DNA of 64,000 nucleotides from an uncultured Veillonellaceae bacterium (GCA_945867815.1 CAMBIX010000011.1:1-64000), one strand, 5' to 3'; counted from the first letter of the stretch, positions 28,695 to 37,517 are shown. Made by a program: numbers and translations. Notes: generated from the letters alone by a model not told the origin.

Positions 28695-29952
28695 CCATAT
28701 CTCCTACTAACTTTAATGCCCCTTCTAATTCCGCACGCGACAAGGCTTTTTCTAATAAGTCATCTGTCAAGAAAGACTTATAGGCGCCTAAACGTTTAGC
28801 TTCTGGCCGATTTTCCAATATCTCTCTTAGACTAGCCAAGCAATCTGCTGGCTCTTGCTTAGCCGTTTTATCATAAGCAATTAAATAATCGCCTGCCATA
28901 TCATGCAAACGACGCCGTTCCACAAGGTCAATATCTGGGCGAGACTGGTCATCCATACGAATAGGCACGATAAAATTAGGCAAGCCTTGTTCGCCTTCTA
29001 TAAGCATATCTAGCCAACTCTTTCGCACTGTTTCATCGGCACATAGACTATGTAAAGATCCCCTGCCTGTAAATGTAATATCCATAAGACAAGGCTTCTT
29101 ATAACGTCGCAAAACTTCCTGTTCATGGCGTAGCATTGCCTCGATATCACTCGTAGCGCTTAGCCCTGAAATATCTATGGTCACTGACTCAAAACGGACA
29201 GCTTCTGTCTCTTTAAATCGCAGTTCACAATGACCATTACTACTTACCTGCACTAGATAACAGCCTTTAGCCCCCACTTCCTTACGATGTAAGCCTTGGG
29301 AATTTCCCGCATAGACTACATAAGGCATTTCATTTAGCACCTGCCGTTTATGAATGTGTCCAAGCGCCCAATAATCAAAGCCAGCATTCTTTAAAGCCTC
29401 TAAAGAACAAGGAGCCACCACCTCATGCGCTGGCTGTGCCCCTACCGTACCATGCCATAAGGCTATGGAGTAGGTATCCGTCTGCTGAGGCGTTAAGCGC
29501 TTTACACAATCCATGCGAACCGTTTCAGGACTTAGGCTCATACCATATACAGCCGCCACTTCTTGTCCATGCACGACTAAGGGATACCGTTCCTTACCAG
29601 ACCCATCAAACACACGCACATTCTTAGGCAAAGCGATTCTATTCGTATTCTCTTGCAACAAATCATGATTACCATGAATCAAATACACTGGAATATCTGC
29701 TTGAGCTAATTGATGGCAACACCGGCTAAAAAAGACTTGCGCCTCAATATTATGGTCATCTGTATTATAAATATCGCCCGTAATAAAAAGGGCATCTACC
29801 CGATTGGTAACAGCTAATTTTACAATATTTTCAAAAGAGCGATAGGTCGCCCGCCTTAAGACTTCATCCATGGAGGACGACAAGGTGGGCATAGATTTAA
29901 AAGGGGCACCTAAGTGCAAATCACCACATTGTATAAACCGAAAGGGTATCAT
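28684..29952 (-). CDS. SbcD/YhaO-like metallophosphoesterase (DNA repair nuclease)
   Basis: The 422-residue protein carries the calcineurin-like motifs in order: CGDLHLGAPF, GDIYNTDDH, HGNHDLL, LWHGTVG and LGHIHKR. These provide the dinuclear metal site of Mre11/SbcD nucleases. It lies upstream of and overlaps the SMC-type ATPase gene, as yhaO and yhaN do in Bacillus. A nuclease role in DNA double-strand break processing is inferred from the family. Confidence 0.87.
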   Translation of the reverse strand: MIPFRFIQCGDLHLGAPFKSMPTLSSSMDEVLRRATYRSFENIVKLAVTNRVDALFITGDIYNTDDHNIEAQVFFSRCCHQLAQADIPVYLIHGNHDLLQENTNRIALPKNVRVFDGSGKERYPLVVHGQEVAAVYGMSLSPETVRMDCVKRLTPQQTDTYSIALWHGTVGAQPAHEVVAPCSLEALKNAGFDYWALGHIHKRQVLNEMPYVVYAGNSQGLHRKEVGAKGCYLVQVSSNGHCELRFKETEAVRFESVTIDISGLSATSDIEAMLRHEQEVLRRYKKPCLMDITFTGRGSLHSLCADETVRKSWLDMLIEGEQGLPNFIVPIRMDDQSRPDIDLVERRRLHDMAGDYLIAYDKTAKQEPADCLASLREILENRPEAKRLGAYKSFLTDDLLEKALSRAELEGALKLVGDMDED

Positions 29953-30138
29953 AAGTCCTCCTTGTATTGATGCTACATATATTCACCCTATATTTTATCA
30001 TAGACAAGTCCCTAATAGGGATGCAATCTAATTTTAAAATAAAATGTATTACCCACCAAAAGCTAGCCGACTCACTAGGCAACAGCGCCTCAAGAAAACA
30101 AACTAATCTCCCTGTTTTTTCTTATACGCTGACATTAA

Positions 30139-31482
30139 TTACAGACCCCAAAAAGCTAACAACGGATTATACACACAAGTCAAAAAAGCCCACAAGAAAA
30201 AGCCACAGAGCGAACCAACGATGGCCCCATTAATACGAATCCAACTTAAGTCGTCATCAACCTTTTCTTGAATAAAGCGAATAAACCGTCCTGTACTCAG
30301 TCCTTCCAAGACTTGACGAATGACAAGCCCTACAAAGATATGACTCTTAGTTAAGACCTCAACTAAAGCAGTCTGGATGGTTTTATTAAGATTTGTTCTA
30401 GCCGTCTCATCTGCATAGATTGCATTCCATACATCCTGCAAAGCGCGACTGGTTACTTCTGCCAAAGGGCTTACCCCTTCTTCGGGCACAACTAAACGGG
30501 ACAAATGAGGAAAAACTACCTTTTCCAACAAATCGCCCCAAGCTTCTTCCTTAACCCAAGCCTGCCAAACACCTTCTACCGTCCCTATAAAGGCATCCGT
30601 TTCCATCAAAGCAGATAAAGGCTCTGCCCAAGCCTTAAGCCAAGCCTGCCGTTCTTGACTATTAGGCTGTTGCCAACGAGTCATTAAAGCATCCAACTCC
30701 TTTAGTAGAGTATCTGCCATATCTCGACTATTTATGATATCCGCTGCCTGGGAAACATTTATAAGCAAGGCTGACAAAAAGCTTGTCTTTTTTCGCTCTA
30801 TTTCTTGATCAATCAAGGCCTGTATCCAATTTCGCAACCGTGGCGACTGCAGCCCTTCCTGCAAAGACTTTAAGACAAGAATACAAAAACGTTCATATCG
30901 ATTGTCTTGGCAAATCGCCATAACCACCTGTCTTAAGACAGGTACTATCGCCTGTTTCTGTAAAAAGGACCGTAAGCCTTGCCCCCCTGCTTGCGCCCAA
31001 TCCCTACTCGTCCGACTCTGCCAAACCGTATATAACAAGGTCTGTAGCAATCTTCCTAAACTGGCTCGTCCTAAGGAACTATTGATATAGGTATGAATTA
31101 AGCGGTCAAAGGCTATCCCTTCAATTAAAATCCGGCACCGTTCTACCGACAAAAGGCGACTTTCCGCTAAGGATACCACCATATCTACCATACGTCCCCT
31201 GTTACGAGCGATTAAATCCGTATGATAAGGAAAACCCAGGGGCTTACGAAAGAGCGCTGTTACCGCAAACCAATCCGCCAAACTACCTACTAAGGCCGAT
31301 TGTGACATCCAATAAAGAGCTTCGTACCAAGCCCCATTGACATAAAACTGGCCTATATAAACTAGCATATAGATGAAAGCCGATAAAGCCAAAATAATAT
31401 TAGCTAACCGATGGCGTTTACTTGTCACCAGTCTTATGGTTCGGCCTTCAGCTAAGGGCTTTTGTTCCTTTTCCATCACCAT
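30139..31482 (-). CDS. DUF445 family membrane protein (second of a tandem pair)
   Basis: The protein has 447 residues. Two hydrophobic segments near the N-terminus precede the family signature GSLADWFAVTALFRKPLGFP, and a C-terminal helix follows VRINGAIVGSLCGF. The long middle is helical and soluble. DUF445 (YheB-like) proteins have no firmly established function. GGGAGGTCT precedes the ATG. It overlaps the upstream paralogue by 7 bases and shares its architecture, so the pair arose by tandem duplication. Confidence 0.85.
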   Translation of the reverse strand: MVMEKEQKPLAEGRTIRLVTSKRHRLANIILALSAFIYMLVYIGQFYVNGAWYEALYWMSQSALVGSLADWFAVTALFRKPLGFPYHTDLIARNRGRMVDMVVSLAESRLLSVERCRILIEGIAFDRLIHTYINSSLGRASLGRLLQTLLYTVWQSRTSRDWAQAGGQGLRSFLQKQAIVPVLRQVVMAICQDNRYERFCILVLKSLQEGLQSPRLRNWIQALIDQEIERKKTSFLSALLINVSQAADIINSRDMADTLLKELDALMTRWQQPNSQERQAWLKAWAEPLSALMETDAFIGTVEGVWQAWVKEEAWGDLLEKVVFPHLSRLVVPEEGVSPLAEVTSRALQDVWNAIYADETARTNLNKTIQTALVEVLTKSHIFVGLVIRQVLEGLSTGRFIRFIQEKVDDDLSWIRINGAIVGSLCGFFLWAFLTCVYNPLLAFWGL

Positions 31483-32729
31483 AGACCTCCCTTAACCAGC
31501 AAAGTAACAAGATAAAACACGCCACCTAATACAGCCCCTACCATAGAGCCATTAATACGCACCATTTGTAAGTCATTATACAACTTATCTTGAATGGTAC
31601 GACTTATCTTATCTGGCGAATAAGAACCTAATTCACTAGTAACCGCCTTATCTACGAAAGGACGTATATACCGCAGTAAGGGCACAATCTGCCAAAGCAT
31701 AAAATCCTCTAACCGCTCCATCTGTTTAGAATCTAAAAGAGCCTTTTTCCCCATATAGAGGAGAAGTCGTCGCCCTTTCTCCATATACAAAGTCCAATCT
31801 AAGTCTTCCGTCAACTGACTAAGGCGACTAAGCCACTTAACCACCCAAGGCCCCTTTTGTGCTTCAACCTGAGCCTGCCAATCTGACCTTTGACTAAAAG
31901 TAAGTAAGGCATTTTCTAACTTCTTATAAACGAATTGCCCCAAAGGGGACGAAAGATCTTCCTGCTTCTCTAAATAAGCGGCCCCCTTCTGACAAATCTT
32001 ATCCACTAGGGCTTCTGGAGATAGAGACTGGCTACCCATAGCCAATAAAAGCTCCCGCCAAAAAGATTTTTCTGCGTAACGCTCCATAACAAGCCCAATC
32101 ATCGCTGCCAAATAAGGCCGTATCGATGTAGCCAATAGCAGATGCCGTACTATCTGATTCCCAGCACGCCAAAGCCTATCCATCGTCTCCGTTTTCATAA
32201 CCACTTGGCCTAAACGTATTAAAAGAGGCGACACCTGCCAATCCTTAGCACTTGTTGACGCTAACTGGCTAATTTCTTCTCGAATAGACGGATGCTTTAA
32301 CAAAAGCTGACCTATCCTTTCCATTTCTACAAAAATAGGCTGACAATCTGTCTGCCCCTTAGGGCTTACCAAAAAAGCCAGGACCCGCCTAGGTACCTCT
32401 TCCTGCTTAATAATTTTATATACGGATGACCGCCTTAAAAGTTCATCTACCATCATAGTACGAGCAGCCTCAATCAAACGATCCTTGCTGCGCGGTAATA
32501 TAGCCGTTTTATAGGGAATCCCTAAGGGCTTAGAAAACAAAGCCGTCACCGCATACCAATCCGCTAAGCCACCAATAAGGGCCGCTCCACTTATATGCAT
32601 AAGTAAAGCCCCCCAAAGATTGGCCCTAAAAGGATAGGCAAAGAGAAAAAGCAAGCCCATTACCACTAGCACTATATTAGCTAGGCCTCGCCGTTTATGC
32701 TTCTGTTTGTTTCTTTCTTTTTTATCCAT
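31476..32729 (-). CDS. DUF445 family membrane protein (first of a tandem pair)
   Basis: The protein has 417 residues with the same plan as its neighbour: N-terminal membrane helices, signature GGLADWYAVTALFSKPLGIP, a helical middle, and closing VRINGSMVGAVLGGVFYL. The two paralogues have clearly diverged along their length, suggesting non-redundant roles. Function is unknown. Confidence 0.85.
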   Translation of the reverse strand: MDKKERNKQKHKRRGLANIVLVVMGLLFLFAYPFRANLWGALLMHISGAALIGGLADWYAVTALFSKPLGIPYKTAILPRSKDRLIEAARTMMVDELLRRSSVYKIIKQEEVPRRVLAFLVSPKGQTDCQPIFVEMERIGQLLLKHPSIREEISQLASTSAKDWQVSPLLIRLGQVVMKTETMDRLWRAGNQIVRHLLLATSIRPYLAAMIGLVMERYAEKSFWRELLLAMGSQSLSPEALVDKICQKGAAYLEKQEDLSSPLGQFVYKKLENALLTFSQRSDWQAQVEAQKGPWVVKWLSRLSQLTEDLDWTLYMEKGRRLLLYMGKKALLDSKQMERLEDFMLWQIVPLLRYIRPFVDKAVTSELGSYSPDKISRTIQDKLYNDLQMVRINGSMVGAVLGGVFYLVTLLVKGGLW

Positions 32730-32860
32730 ATCTATAGCATCACTTGTCTATTTACTATATACAAAAGGCTCCCATTACCACGGTAACAGAAGCCCAACAC
32801 TTATCACTGTTATTCTATTATTATAGCAAATCTGTCTAGTCTTGTACGCTCATAAAAAAA

Positions 32861-33556
32861 CTAAACAGTTACCATTTCTCCATCCATTTTAGGAATCCAT
32901 AAAGGCACGTCTTCATATAAGGCCTTAAAATAGACAGATGGCTGCCACAAGAGGCCATTACTATGAATCGGCACAAAAGCCTTTCTTACTTTCACCCGGC
33001 GCAAAAAAGACAAAGCACCCCACTCACGAGCGGTTTCCAAGCGAGCATCCACTGGAAAGAAAGCCACATCCACTGCCATATGGGTAAGCTTATCTAATTC
33101 CCTGCGGGCATCTATCGTTGCCTGCCGTTTATTCGCTTCAATATCTTCCATCCAATACCACCAGTTCAAATCCCCTGCATGAAAAAACTGCTTACGTCCT
33201 GTATCCACATAGAAAGAACCGCCTTCATCCGTCGAGCCATACATATGCACCTCAACTTCATCAATAAGCTGAACATCATAAGGGCTAAGACTATAAGTCC
33301 GGCCAGACAGTCCTTGAGGCAAACTAATAGCTGCATGAACTACATAAACAGCTTTTTTACTGTCAAAAGAAAAGACTTCTGGATTATAATGGTCGCCATG
33401 GAAATGACTGACAAAGAACCACAACTCCCGACCTTCTGTATAAAGGCTCTGTACGATTCCCTTCGGATCTTTATAATAGTCAAACACATAACAGCGTCGA
33501 CCATCATCAATAACGACACCGCTGTGGTTAAGGAAATATATATTTGTATCCTTCAT
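32861..33556 (-). CDS. MBL-fold metallo-hydrolase
   Basis: The metal-binding signature VSHFHGDHYNPE near residue 50 places it in the metallo-beta-lactamase fold. A second metal-site histidine appears in FFHAGDLNWW, then FVPIHSN. I prefer the ATG at 33556 (MKDTNIYFLNHSG), giving 231 residues, because the GTG at 33595 has no ribosome binding site. The short length and lack of extra domains resemble UlaG-type and other small hydrolases, but the substrate is unknown. It stands alone on the minus strand. Confidence 0.75.
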   Translation of the reverse strand: MKDTNIYFLNHSGVVIDDGRRCYVFDYYKDPKGIVQSLYTEGRELWFFVSHFHGDHYNPEVFSFDSKKAVYVVHAAISLPQGLSGRTYSLSPYDVQLIDEVEVHMYGSTDEGGSFYVDTGRKQFFHAGDLNWWYWMEDIEANKRQATIDARRELDKLTHMAVDVAFFPVDARLETAREWGALSFLRRVKVRKAFVPIHSNGLLWQPSVYFKALYEDVPLWIPKMDGEMVTV

Positions 33557-33694
33557 TCGAGGCACCTGCTTCCTAACTATATGAGAATCCCTCACAATTA
33601 TTTTTTACTTTTACTATGTAACATCTCATAATTTCTTACTTCTACAAATCTTAAATATAATCTCTTTTCGTGTCTAACATATACTTCATGGCAA

Positions 33695-34021
33695 CTACCT
33701 ATATCTTAAATTTTTGCTAATAGCATTGATTAAGCTAGTCTCATCTGTGTACACATCACTATCATCAGGTTCTATACCTAATATTTTATTTTCATCCCTT
33801 CTTAAAATTATTTTAGTCTCTTCACTGACTGGGCGAGTATACTATTCATATTACATAAGGGTAAACGGTGAATATCCTGTATTAGCAATCTGCGTTGCAA
33901 TCATTTTCATTGCCTGAGCTGTAGAAATTCCATTCTAAAAAATAGCATCTAATTTGTCCTTTATATCTTTTGGCACCTTTATTTGGATTGATTTGGCATT
34001 TACTTTCTTAGCTATTTCCAT
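33695..34021 (-). pseudogene. Decayed RelB/DinJ-family antitoxin
   Basis: From ATG 34021 the frame reads KSIQIKVPKDIKDKLDAIF, then TAG, then NGISTAQAMKMIATQIANTG and YSPFTLM. This is the ribbon-helix-helix start of a DinJ-like antitoxin. Two more stops follow (LM*YE*YTRPVSEE). The frame stays readable to a natural TAG at 33695. No partner YafQ/RelE toxin remains beside it. Together with the 33600-33694 stretch, which shows nothing, this fills the gap between the MBL gene and cas2. Confidence 0.7.
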
Positions 34022-34125
34022 ACTCCCCACCACTTTTCTACAAAATATCCCAGCTATGACTAATTTATATAAATCATACTTTCACATACTCATTATATAC
34101 CATAAAAACTAATAGCCTAAGCGAA

Positions 34126-34461
34126 TCAAAAGACAACAAACGGATCATCCGTTTCCATTTTTACAGTAAGCCCCCACTGTTTCACATTCATACTGCCTGT
34201 CAAACGATAAATTCTCAACGAATCTGTTGTTACATCAATATATCGTGGCGCCAATTTACACAATTTATCATACAAACTTCGTTCTAACATACATTCAAAA
34301 GCCGACTTCTGTACACGTATTCCATAAGCCTCAATAAATTTAACAAACTTAACTCGCTGTTTATTATCTACAATATCATAAATAACAAGCACCAAATTTT
34401 TACTTCCACGATATATATCATCAGCGCCTGAAACAACTAACTTATTTTGCTCATTACTCAT
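34126..34461 (-). CDS. cas2: CRISPR-associated endonuclease Cas2
   Basis: This is a small ferredoxin-fold protein of 111 residues. It carries the Cas2 signature LVLVIYDIVDNKQRVKFVKF, including the conserved Asp after the first strand, and then YGIRVQKSAFECML. An unusual 20-residue N-terminal extension precedes the core. It begins two bases after the cas1 stop, with a ribosome binding site inside the end of cas1. With Cas1 it forms the spacer integration complex. Confidence 0.93.
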   Translation of the reverse strand: MSNEQNKLVVSGADDIYRGSKNLVLVIYDIVDNKQRVKFVKFIEAYGIRVQKSAFECMLERSLYDKLCKLAPRYIDVTTDSLRIYRLTGSMNVKQWGLTVKMETDDPFVVF

Positions 34462-34463
34462 AA

Positions 34464-35465
34464 CTATCTCACCATAATTGGCGTATAAGCTTCCGGATTA
34501 CCCTCTTGTATAGCCTGCGCATAACTCTCTACTTGCGAAATCAACAAATCCCTAAACGTACGCCGTTTTTTTCCATATTGATTAAATCGATTCATTCGCT
34601 TTTCATATTGTGTAATAAAAAATTTACGCATGTCTGTATTTAAATAGACACCACCAGTTTCTTCTTCTGTATGAAAGTCATCAAGACCAATTTCATGTCC
34701 CTGCACTAAAGCCATGACCATACTATCTACAATAACGGCCCTCCATTCTTCCATTAAATCCGAAGCTAGTGCCGGATGACCCTGCTTAATTTTATGCATA
34801 AACCCAATATAGGGATGTAAACCATGAATAGAAATAGCTGTATATAAATCATACATCAATAAGGTATACCCAAAACTAAGCATAGAGTTAAAAGCATCCA
34901 ATGGTGGCTGCTTTGTCCTCTTTTCAAAATAAAAATCAGGCTCAACTATTTCCCCTAACGCTCGAAAATACAAACGAGCCGCTAATCCTTCATAGCCTCG
35001 TACCGTATCAACCGGAATAGTTGCATTGACTTTTTTACTTAATTTTTTTATTTCCTCAATAGCGCGCTCTACTTTTTCATTTTTACGTTCTCTATTGTAT
35101 CTACGTAATAAAGTAATCTGATTAGCTATTTTCGTCTTAACAACCGTCGCTCGTAAAGGTCCTACAAAATTCAACTCATTAGAAAGGCTAAACTGATTAG
35201 CCTGCTTTACAATTCTAACATTATGTGTTGACTCTAACCGTCCATAAAACTGTCCTTCTGATGACAACCAAGTAAGCGTAATACCTCGTTGCAGGCAATA
35301 CGTAATCACGCTTGAACTAACTTCAATTTTCCCACAAAGGACTATACAATCTACATCTTCAATAGGAAGTTCACCTTTTACCGTCTTATCAACTTCAACA
35401 ACAAATCGCCCTCCCCGCTTTTTTAACCAAGCATAGTCTTCTGTCAAATACACATATTTCCCCAT
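34464..35465 (-). CDS. cas1: CRISPR-associated integrase Cas1
   Basis: The 333-residue protein has the Cas1 plan of an N-terminal beta domain and C-terminal helical domain. Metal ligands are visible as the Glu in GYEGLAARLYFRAL, the His in GFMHKIKQGHPALASDL and the following Asp/Glu of DLMEEWR. GTAGGGGGGCTT precedes the ATG. Only 30 bases separate it from the hicB stop upstream on the same strand. No interference genes (cas3, cas8, cas9, cas10 and so on) are in the window, so the subtype cannot be assigned from protein content. Confidence 0.93.
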   Translation of the reverse strand: MGKYVYLTEDYAWLKKRGGRFVVEVDKTVKGELPIEDVDCIVLCGKIEVSSSVITYCLQRGITLTWLSSEGQFYGRLESTHNVRIVKQANQFSLSNELNFVGPLRATVVKTKIANQITLLRRYNRERKNEKVERAIEEIKKLSKKVNATIPVDTVRGYEGLAARLYFRALGEIVEPDFYFEKRTKQPPLDAFNSMLSFGYTLLMYDLYTAISIHGLHPYIGFMHKIKQGHPALASDLMEEWRAVIVDSMVMALVQGHEIGLDDFHTEEETGGVYLNTDMRKFFITQYEKRMNRFNQYGKKRRTFRDLLISQVESYAQAIQEGNPEAYTPIMVR

Positions 35466-35494
35466 AAGCCCCCCTACTAACTATGAGCAAACGC

Positions 35495-35872
35495 CTATAA
35501 GGTTTTAGCAATTAAAGCTTCTTGCAATACCTTTGAAAAATTAATTCCTTTTGCCAATGCCTTATCATTCAACCAAGCAGGAATCGTTAATGTCTTTTTT
35601 ATCGATTTACTATTTTTAGCTAAATCGATATCACTCTGAATTAAAGTGACAAACGACTGCTTATCATGTCTAACTGAATTGACTTCTGTCGCTTTAGGAA
35701 GGCTTTTACTATTTTCTAATAGCTCTAATACAGTAAGTTCCATTGCTTCTGTTGCATTCGTCATAATTTCATTTAATGAATCTCCTTGTGTAAAAGTCCC
35801 CTCTAAATCTGGAAACTCAGCCCAGAATCCATCATTCTCTTGATGTATAATCGCAGGATATATAAACTGCAT
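35495..35872 (-). CDS. hicB: HicB-family antitoxin next to cas1
   Basis: The 125-residue protein has an N-terminal HicB domain (FIYPAIIHQENDGFWAEFPD, then LEGTFTQGDSLNEIM). A C-terminal short DNA-binding region follows (KKTLTIPAWLNDKALAKGIN). GGAGGATTTT precedes the ATG. It follows hicA by 9 bases and precedes cas1 by 30 bases on the same strand, so hicA-hicB-cas1-cas2 may form one transcript. Both reading frames are intact, unlike the HicAB pair at 22.6 kb. Confidence 0.9.
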   Translation of the reverse strand: MQFIYPAIIHQENDGFWAEFPDLEGTFTQGDSLNEIMTNATEAMELTVLELLENSKSLPKATEVNSVRHDKQSFVTLIQSDIDLAKNSKSIKKTLTIPAWLNDKALAKGINFSKVLQEALIAKTL

Positions 35873-35881
35873 AAAATCCTC

Positions 35882-36067
35882 CTATTTTTTCTTTACTAGT
35901 CCAGCCTGTTTTAACAAGGCATTTTCTAAACCTACTTTTAAATCTTTTCCTTGTACAGGTAGAGTTATAAATTTTCTTGCCTTTTCTAATCTATGGTGAC
36001 TACCTCGTTGGCGAATATCTTTCCAACCATGACTTAGTAATAATTTTAACAAGTCCTTATCTTTCAC
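35882..36067 (-). CDS. hicA: HicA-family mRNA interferase toxin
   Basis: This is a 61-residue dsRBD-fold toxin with the core LLSHGWKDIRQRGSHHRLEK. The His after GS is the predicted catalytic residue for mRNA cleavage. AAAAGGAGAG provides the ribosome binding site. It lies between the CRISPR array (111 bases upstream) and hicB. Its promoter region shows TATAAT (minus strand 36089-36084) and a tandem ACGTGTAT repeat that could be the HicB operator. Confidence 0.9.
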   Translation of the reverse strand: MKDKDLLKLLLSHGWKDIRQRGSHHRLEKARKFITLPVQGKDLKVGLENALLKQAGLVKKK

Positions 36068-36083
36068 ATAACTCTCCTTTTTT

Positions 36084-36107
36084 ATTATAGCACGTGTATA
36101 CGTGTAT
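36084..36107 (-). promoter_or_regulatory. hicA promoter with direct-repeat operator candidate
   Basis: On the minus strand TATAAT ends at 36084. Just upstream, on the plus strand, ACGTGTAT occurs twice in tandem (36092-36099 and 36100-36107). The placement between -10 and -35 suits autorepression by HicB. The -35 itself is weak. Confidence 0.4.
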
Positions 36108-36178
36108 CTTACCTTTTATATAAAATTTTTATTTTTACTAACATAAATTTAAATATAATATATAACATTTCTATATAA

Positions 36179-37053
36179 CATTTCGTCCCCAGTATGGGGA
36201 TTCTTTTTTTACCAAGAATTAAAAGAGTTGCAAGCTTTCGCAGATAAAAAGCACTTTTCGTCCCCAGTATGGGGATTCTTTTTTTACCAGGAGAAAAAAA
36301 TGAAAGTATTAGTAGTATCAAGCACAAAAGTTTTCGTCCCCAGTATGGGGATTCTTTTTTTACCCAATTTTTAATAGAGCGTTTTGACGCCATTATTGAC
36401 GTTGAATGTTTTCGTCCCCAGTATGGGGATTCTTTTTTTACCCGATCGAGACCGAATGATGACACTAGCACTATTGATTAGCCACTGTTTTCGTCCCCAG
36501 TATGGGGATTCTTTTTTTACCGTCAAGGGGAAAGAGTATATGACAGTACTGCTATTAGTTGGTTTTCGTCCCCAGTATGGGGATTCTTTTTTTACCTTAT
36601 TAAAGTTAAAGATATAACATATACCGTGAATAAAATTCCGTTTTCGTCCCCAGTATGGGGATTCTTTTTTTACCGAAAATAGAAACAAAAGAACTTGAGC
36701 TATTTGGTCAACGTTGTTTTCGTCCCCAGTATGGGGATTCTTTTTTTACCCAGCATCAAAAACTTGGTCTTCGTCGCATACCTCTCGTGGTTTTCGTCCC
36801 CAGTATGGGGATTCTTTTTTTACCCTATTATTGCCGATGTTGCTGATGGTATGATAGTATCAAATAGTTTTCGTCCCCAGTATAGGGATTCTTTTTTTAC
36901 CTACACAAAGGAGGTTTTTATGGAGTTCAGAAGATTAAAAGTTTTCGTCCCCAGTATGGGGATTCTTTTTTTACCATTTTTGTAGCATACATCATAAATA
37001 TCACCTCCTCTCAAGGTGGTTTTCGTCCCCAGTATGGGGATTCTTTTTTTACC
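36179..37053 (-). CRISPR. CRISPR array, 12 repeats and 11 spacers
   Basis: The plus-strand repeat is GTTTTCGTCCCC-AGTAT-GGGGATTC-T7-ACC (35 nt), with a CCCC/GGGG hairpin. Repeat starts are 36179, 36254, 36330, 36408, 36487, 36562, 36640, 36716, 36790, 36867, 36941 and 37019. Spacers are 39-44 nt. On the minus strand the repeat ends GACGAAAAC, the usual 5'-tag form. The first two plus-strand repeats are altered exactly at that end. Both facts say it is transcribed leftward with the leader expected right of 37053. The repeat at 36867 has one G-to-A change at position 18. Long spacers are common in type III arrays, but the type is not proved. Confidence 0.95.
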
Positions 37054-37066
37054 GGAGGAATAATAA

Positions 37067-37459
37067 ATGAGCAAAATCGGCGATTTCTTAAGAGAAACGG
37101 GTGTTTTCTTTTTAGCAACAACAGACGGTAATCAACCCAAAATTAGACCTCTCGGGGCATTTCTTGAAAAAGACGATAAAGTAATCTTCGGCGTTGGCGA
37201 CTTCAAGAATGTTTACAGGCAGCTTGTAAACAATCCTTTAGTTGAGGTTGTTGCCTGTAAGCCTGACGGACATTGGCTTCGTTACACAGGCAAGGCAGTA
37301 TTTGAAACAGATGAAAAACACGCAGAAGAGATGATAAAAACTGCACATATTGAATCCATATATAATGAAGAAACAGGCAATAAAGTAATAACTTTTCATT
37401 TAGAAGATGCAACAGCAGTTGATATTCCCGTTATGGGCGATGGCGAAAGCCTTATTTAA
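37067..37459 (+). CDS. Pyridoxamine 5'-phosphate oxidase-family protein (copy 1)
   Basis: The 130-residue protein has the small split-barrel flavin-binding fold (FFLATTDGNQPKIRPLGAF at the start, then NVYRQLVNNP). Such short PNPOx-like proteins are common in clostridia and rarely have a known substrate. GGAGGAATAATAA gives a ribosome binding site. The sequence directly upstream is the CRISPR array, so this copy probably has no promoter of its own. An identical protein is encoded at 39923-40315. Confidence 0.82.
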   Translation: MSKIGDFLRETGVFFLATTDGNQPKIRPLGAFLEKDDKVIFGVGDFKNVYRQLVNNPLVEVVACKPDGHWLRYTGKAVFETDEKHAEEMIKTAHIESIYNEETGNKVITFHLEDATAVDIPVMGDGESLI

Positions 37460-37479
37460 AACTATATAGCATACATTTT

Positions 37480-37517
37480 GACCTATCGTTTAGAAATAAA
37501 TGATAGGTCTTTTTTTA
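37480..37517 (+). terminator. Terminator after PNPOx copy 1
   Basis: GACCTATC (37480-37487) pairs with GATAGGTC (37502-37509), followed by eight T. It is duplicated at 40336-40373. Confidence 0.85.

Noticed and set aside
36068-36178. AT-rich stretch left of the array considered as the CRISPR leader
   Set aside because: The adjacent repeats are the degenerate ones and the repeat polarity points to the other side, so this is more likely the leader-distal end and hicA promoter region.
36109-36985. Several open reading frames on both strands through the CRISPR array (VKKESPYWGRK repeats and FRPQYGDSFFT repeats)
   Set aside because: They are translations of the CRISPR repeats and spacers. The repeated peptide comes from the 35-nt repeat, and no ribosome binding sites precede the frames.
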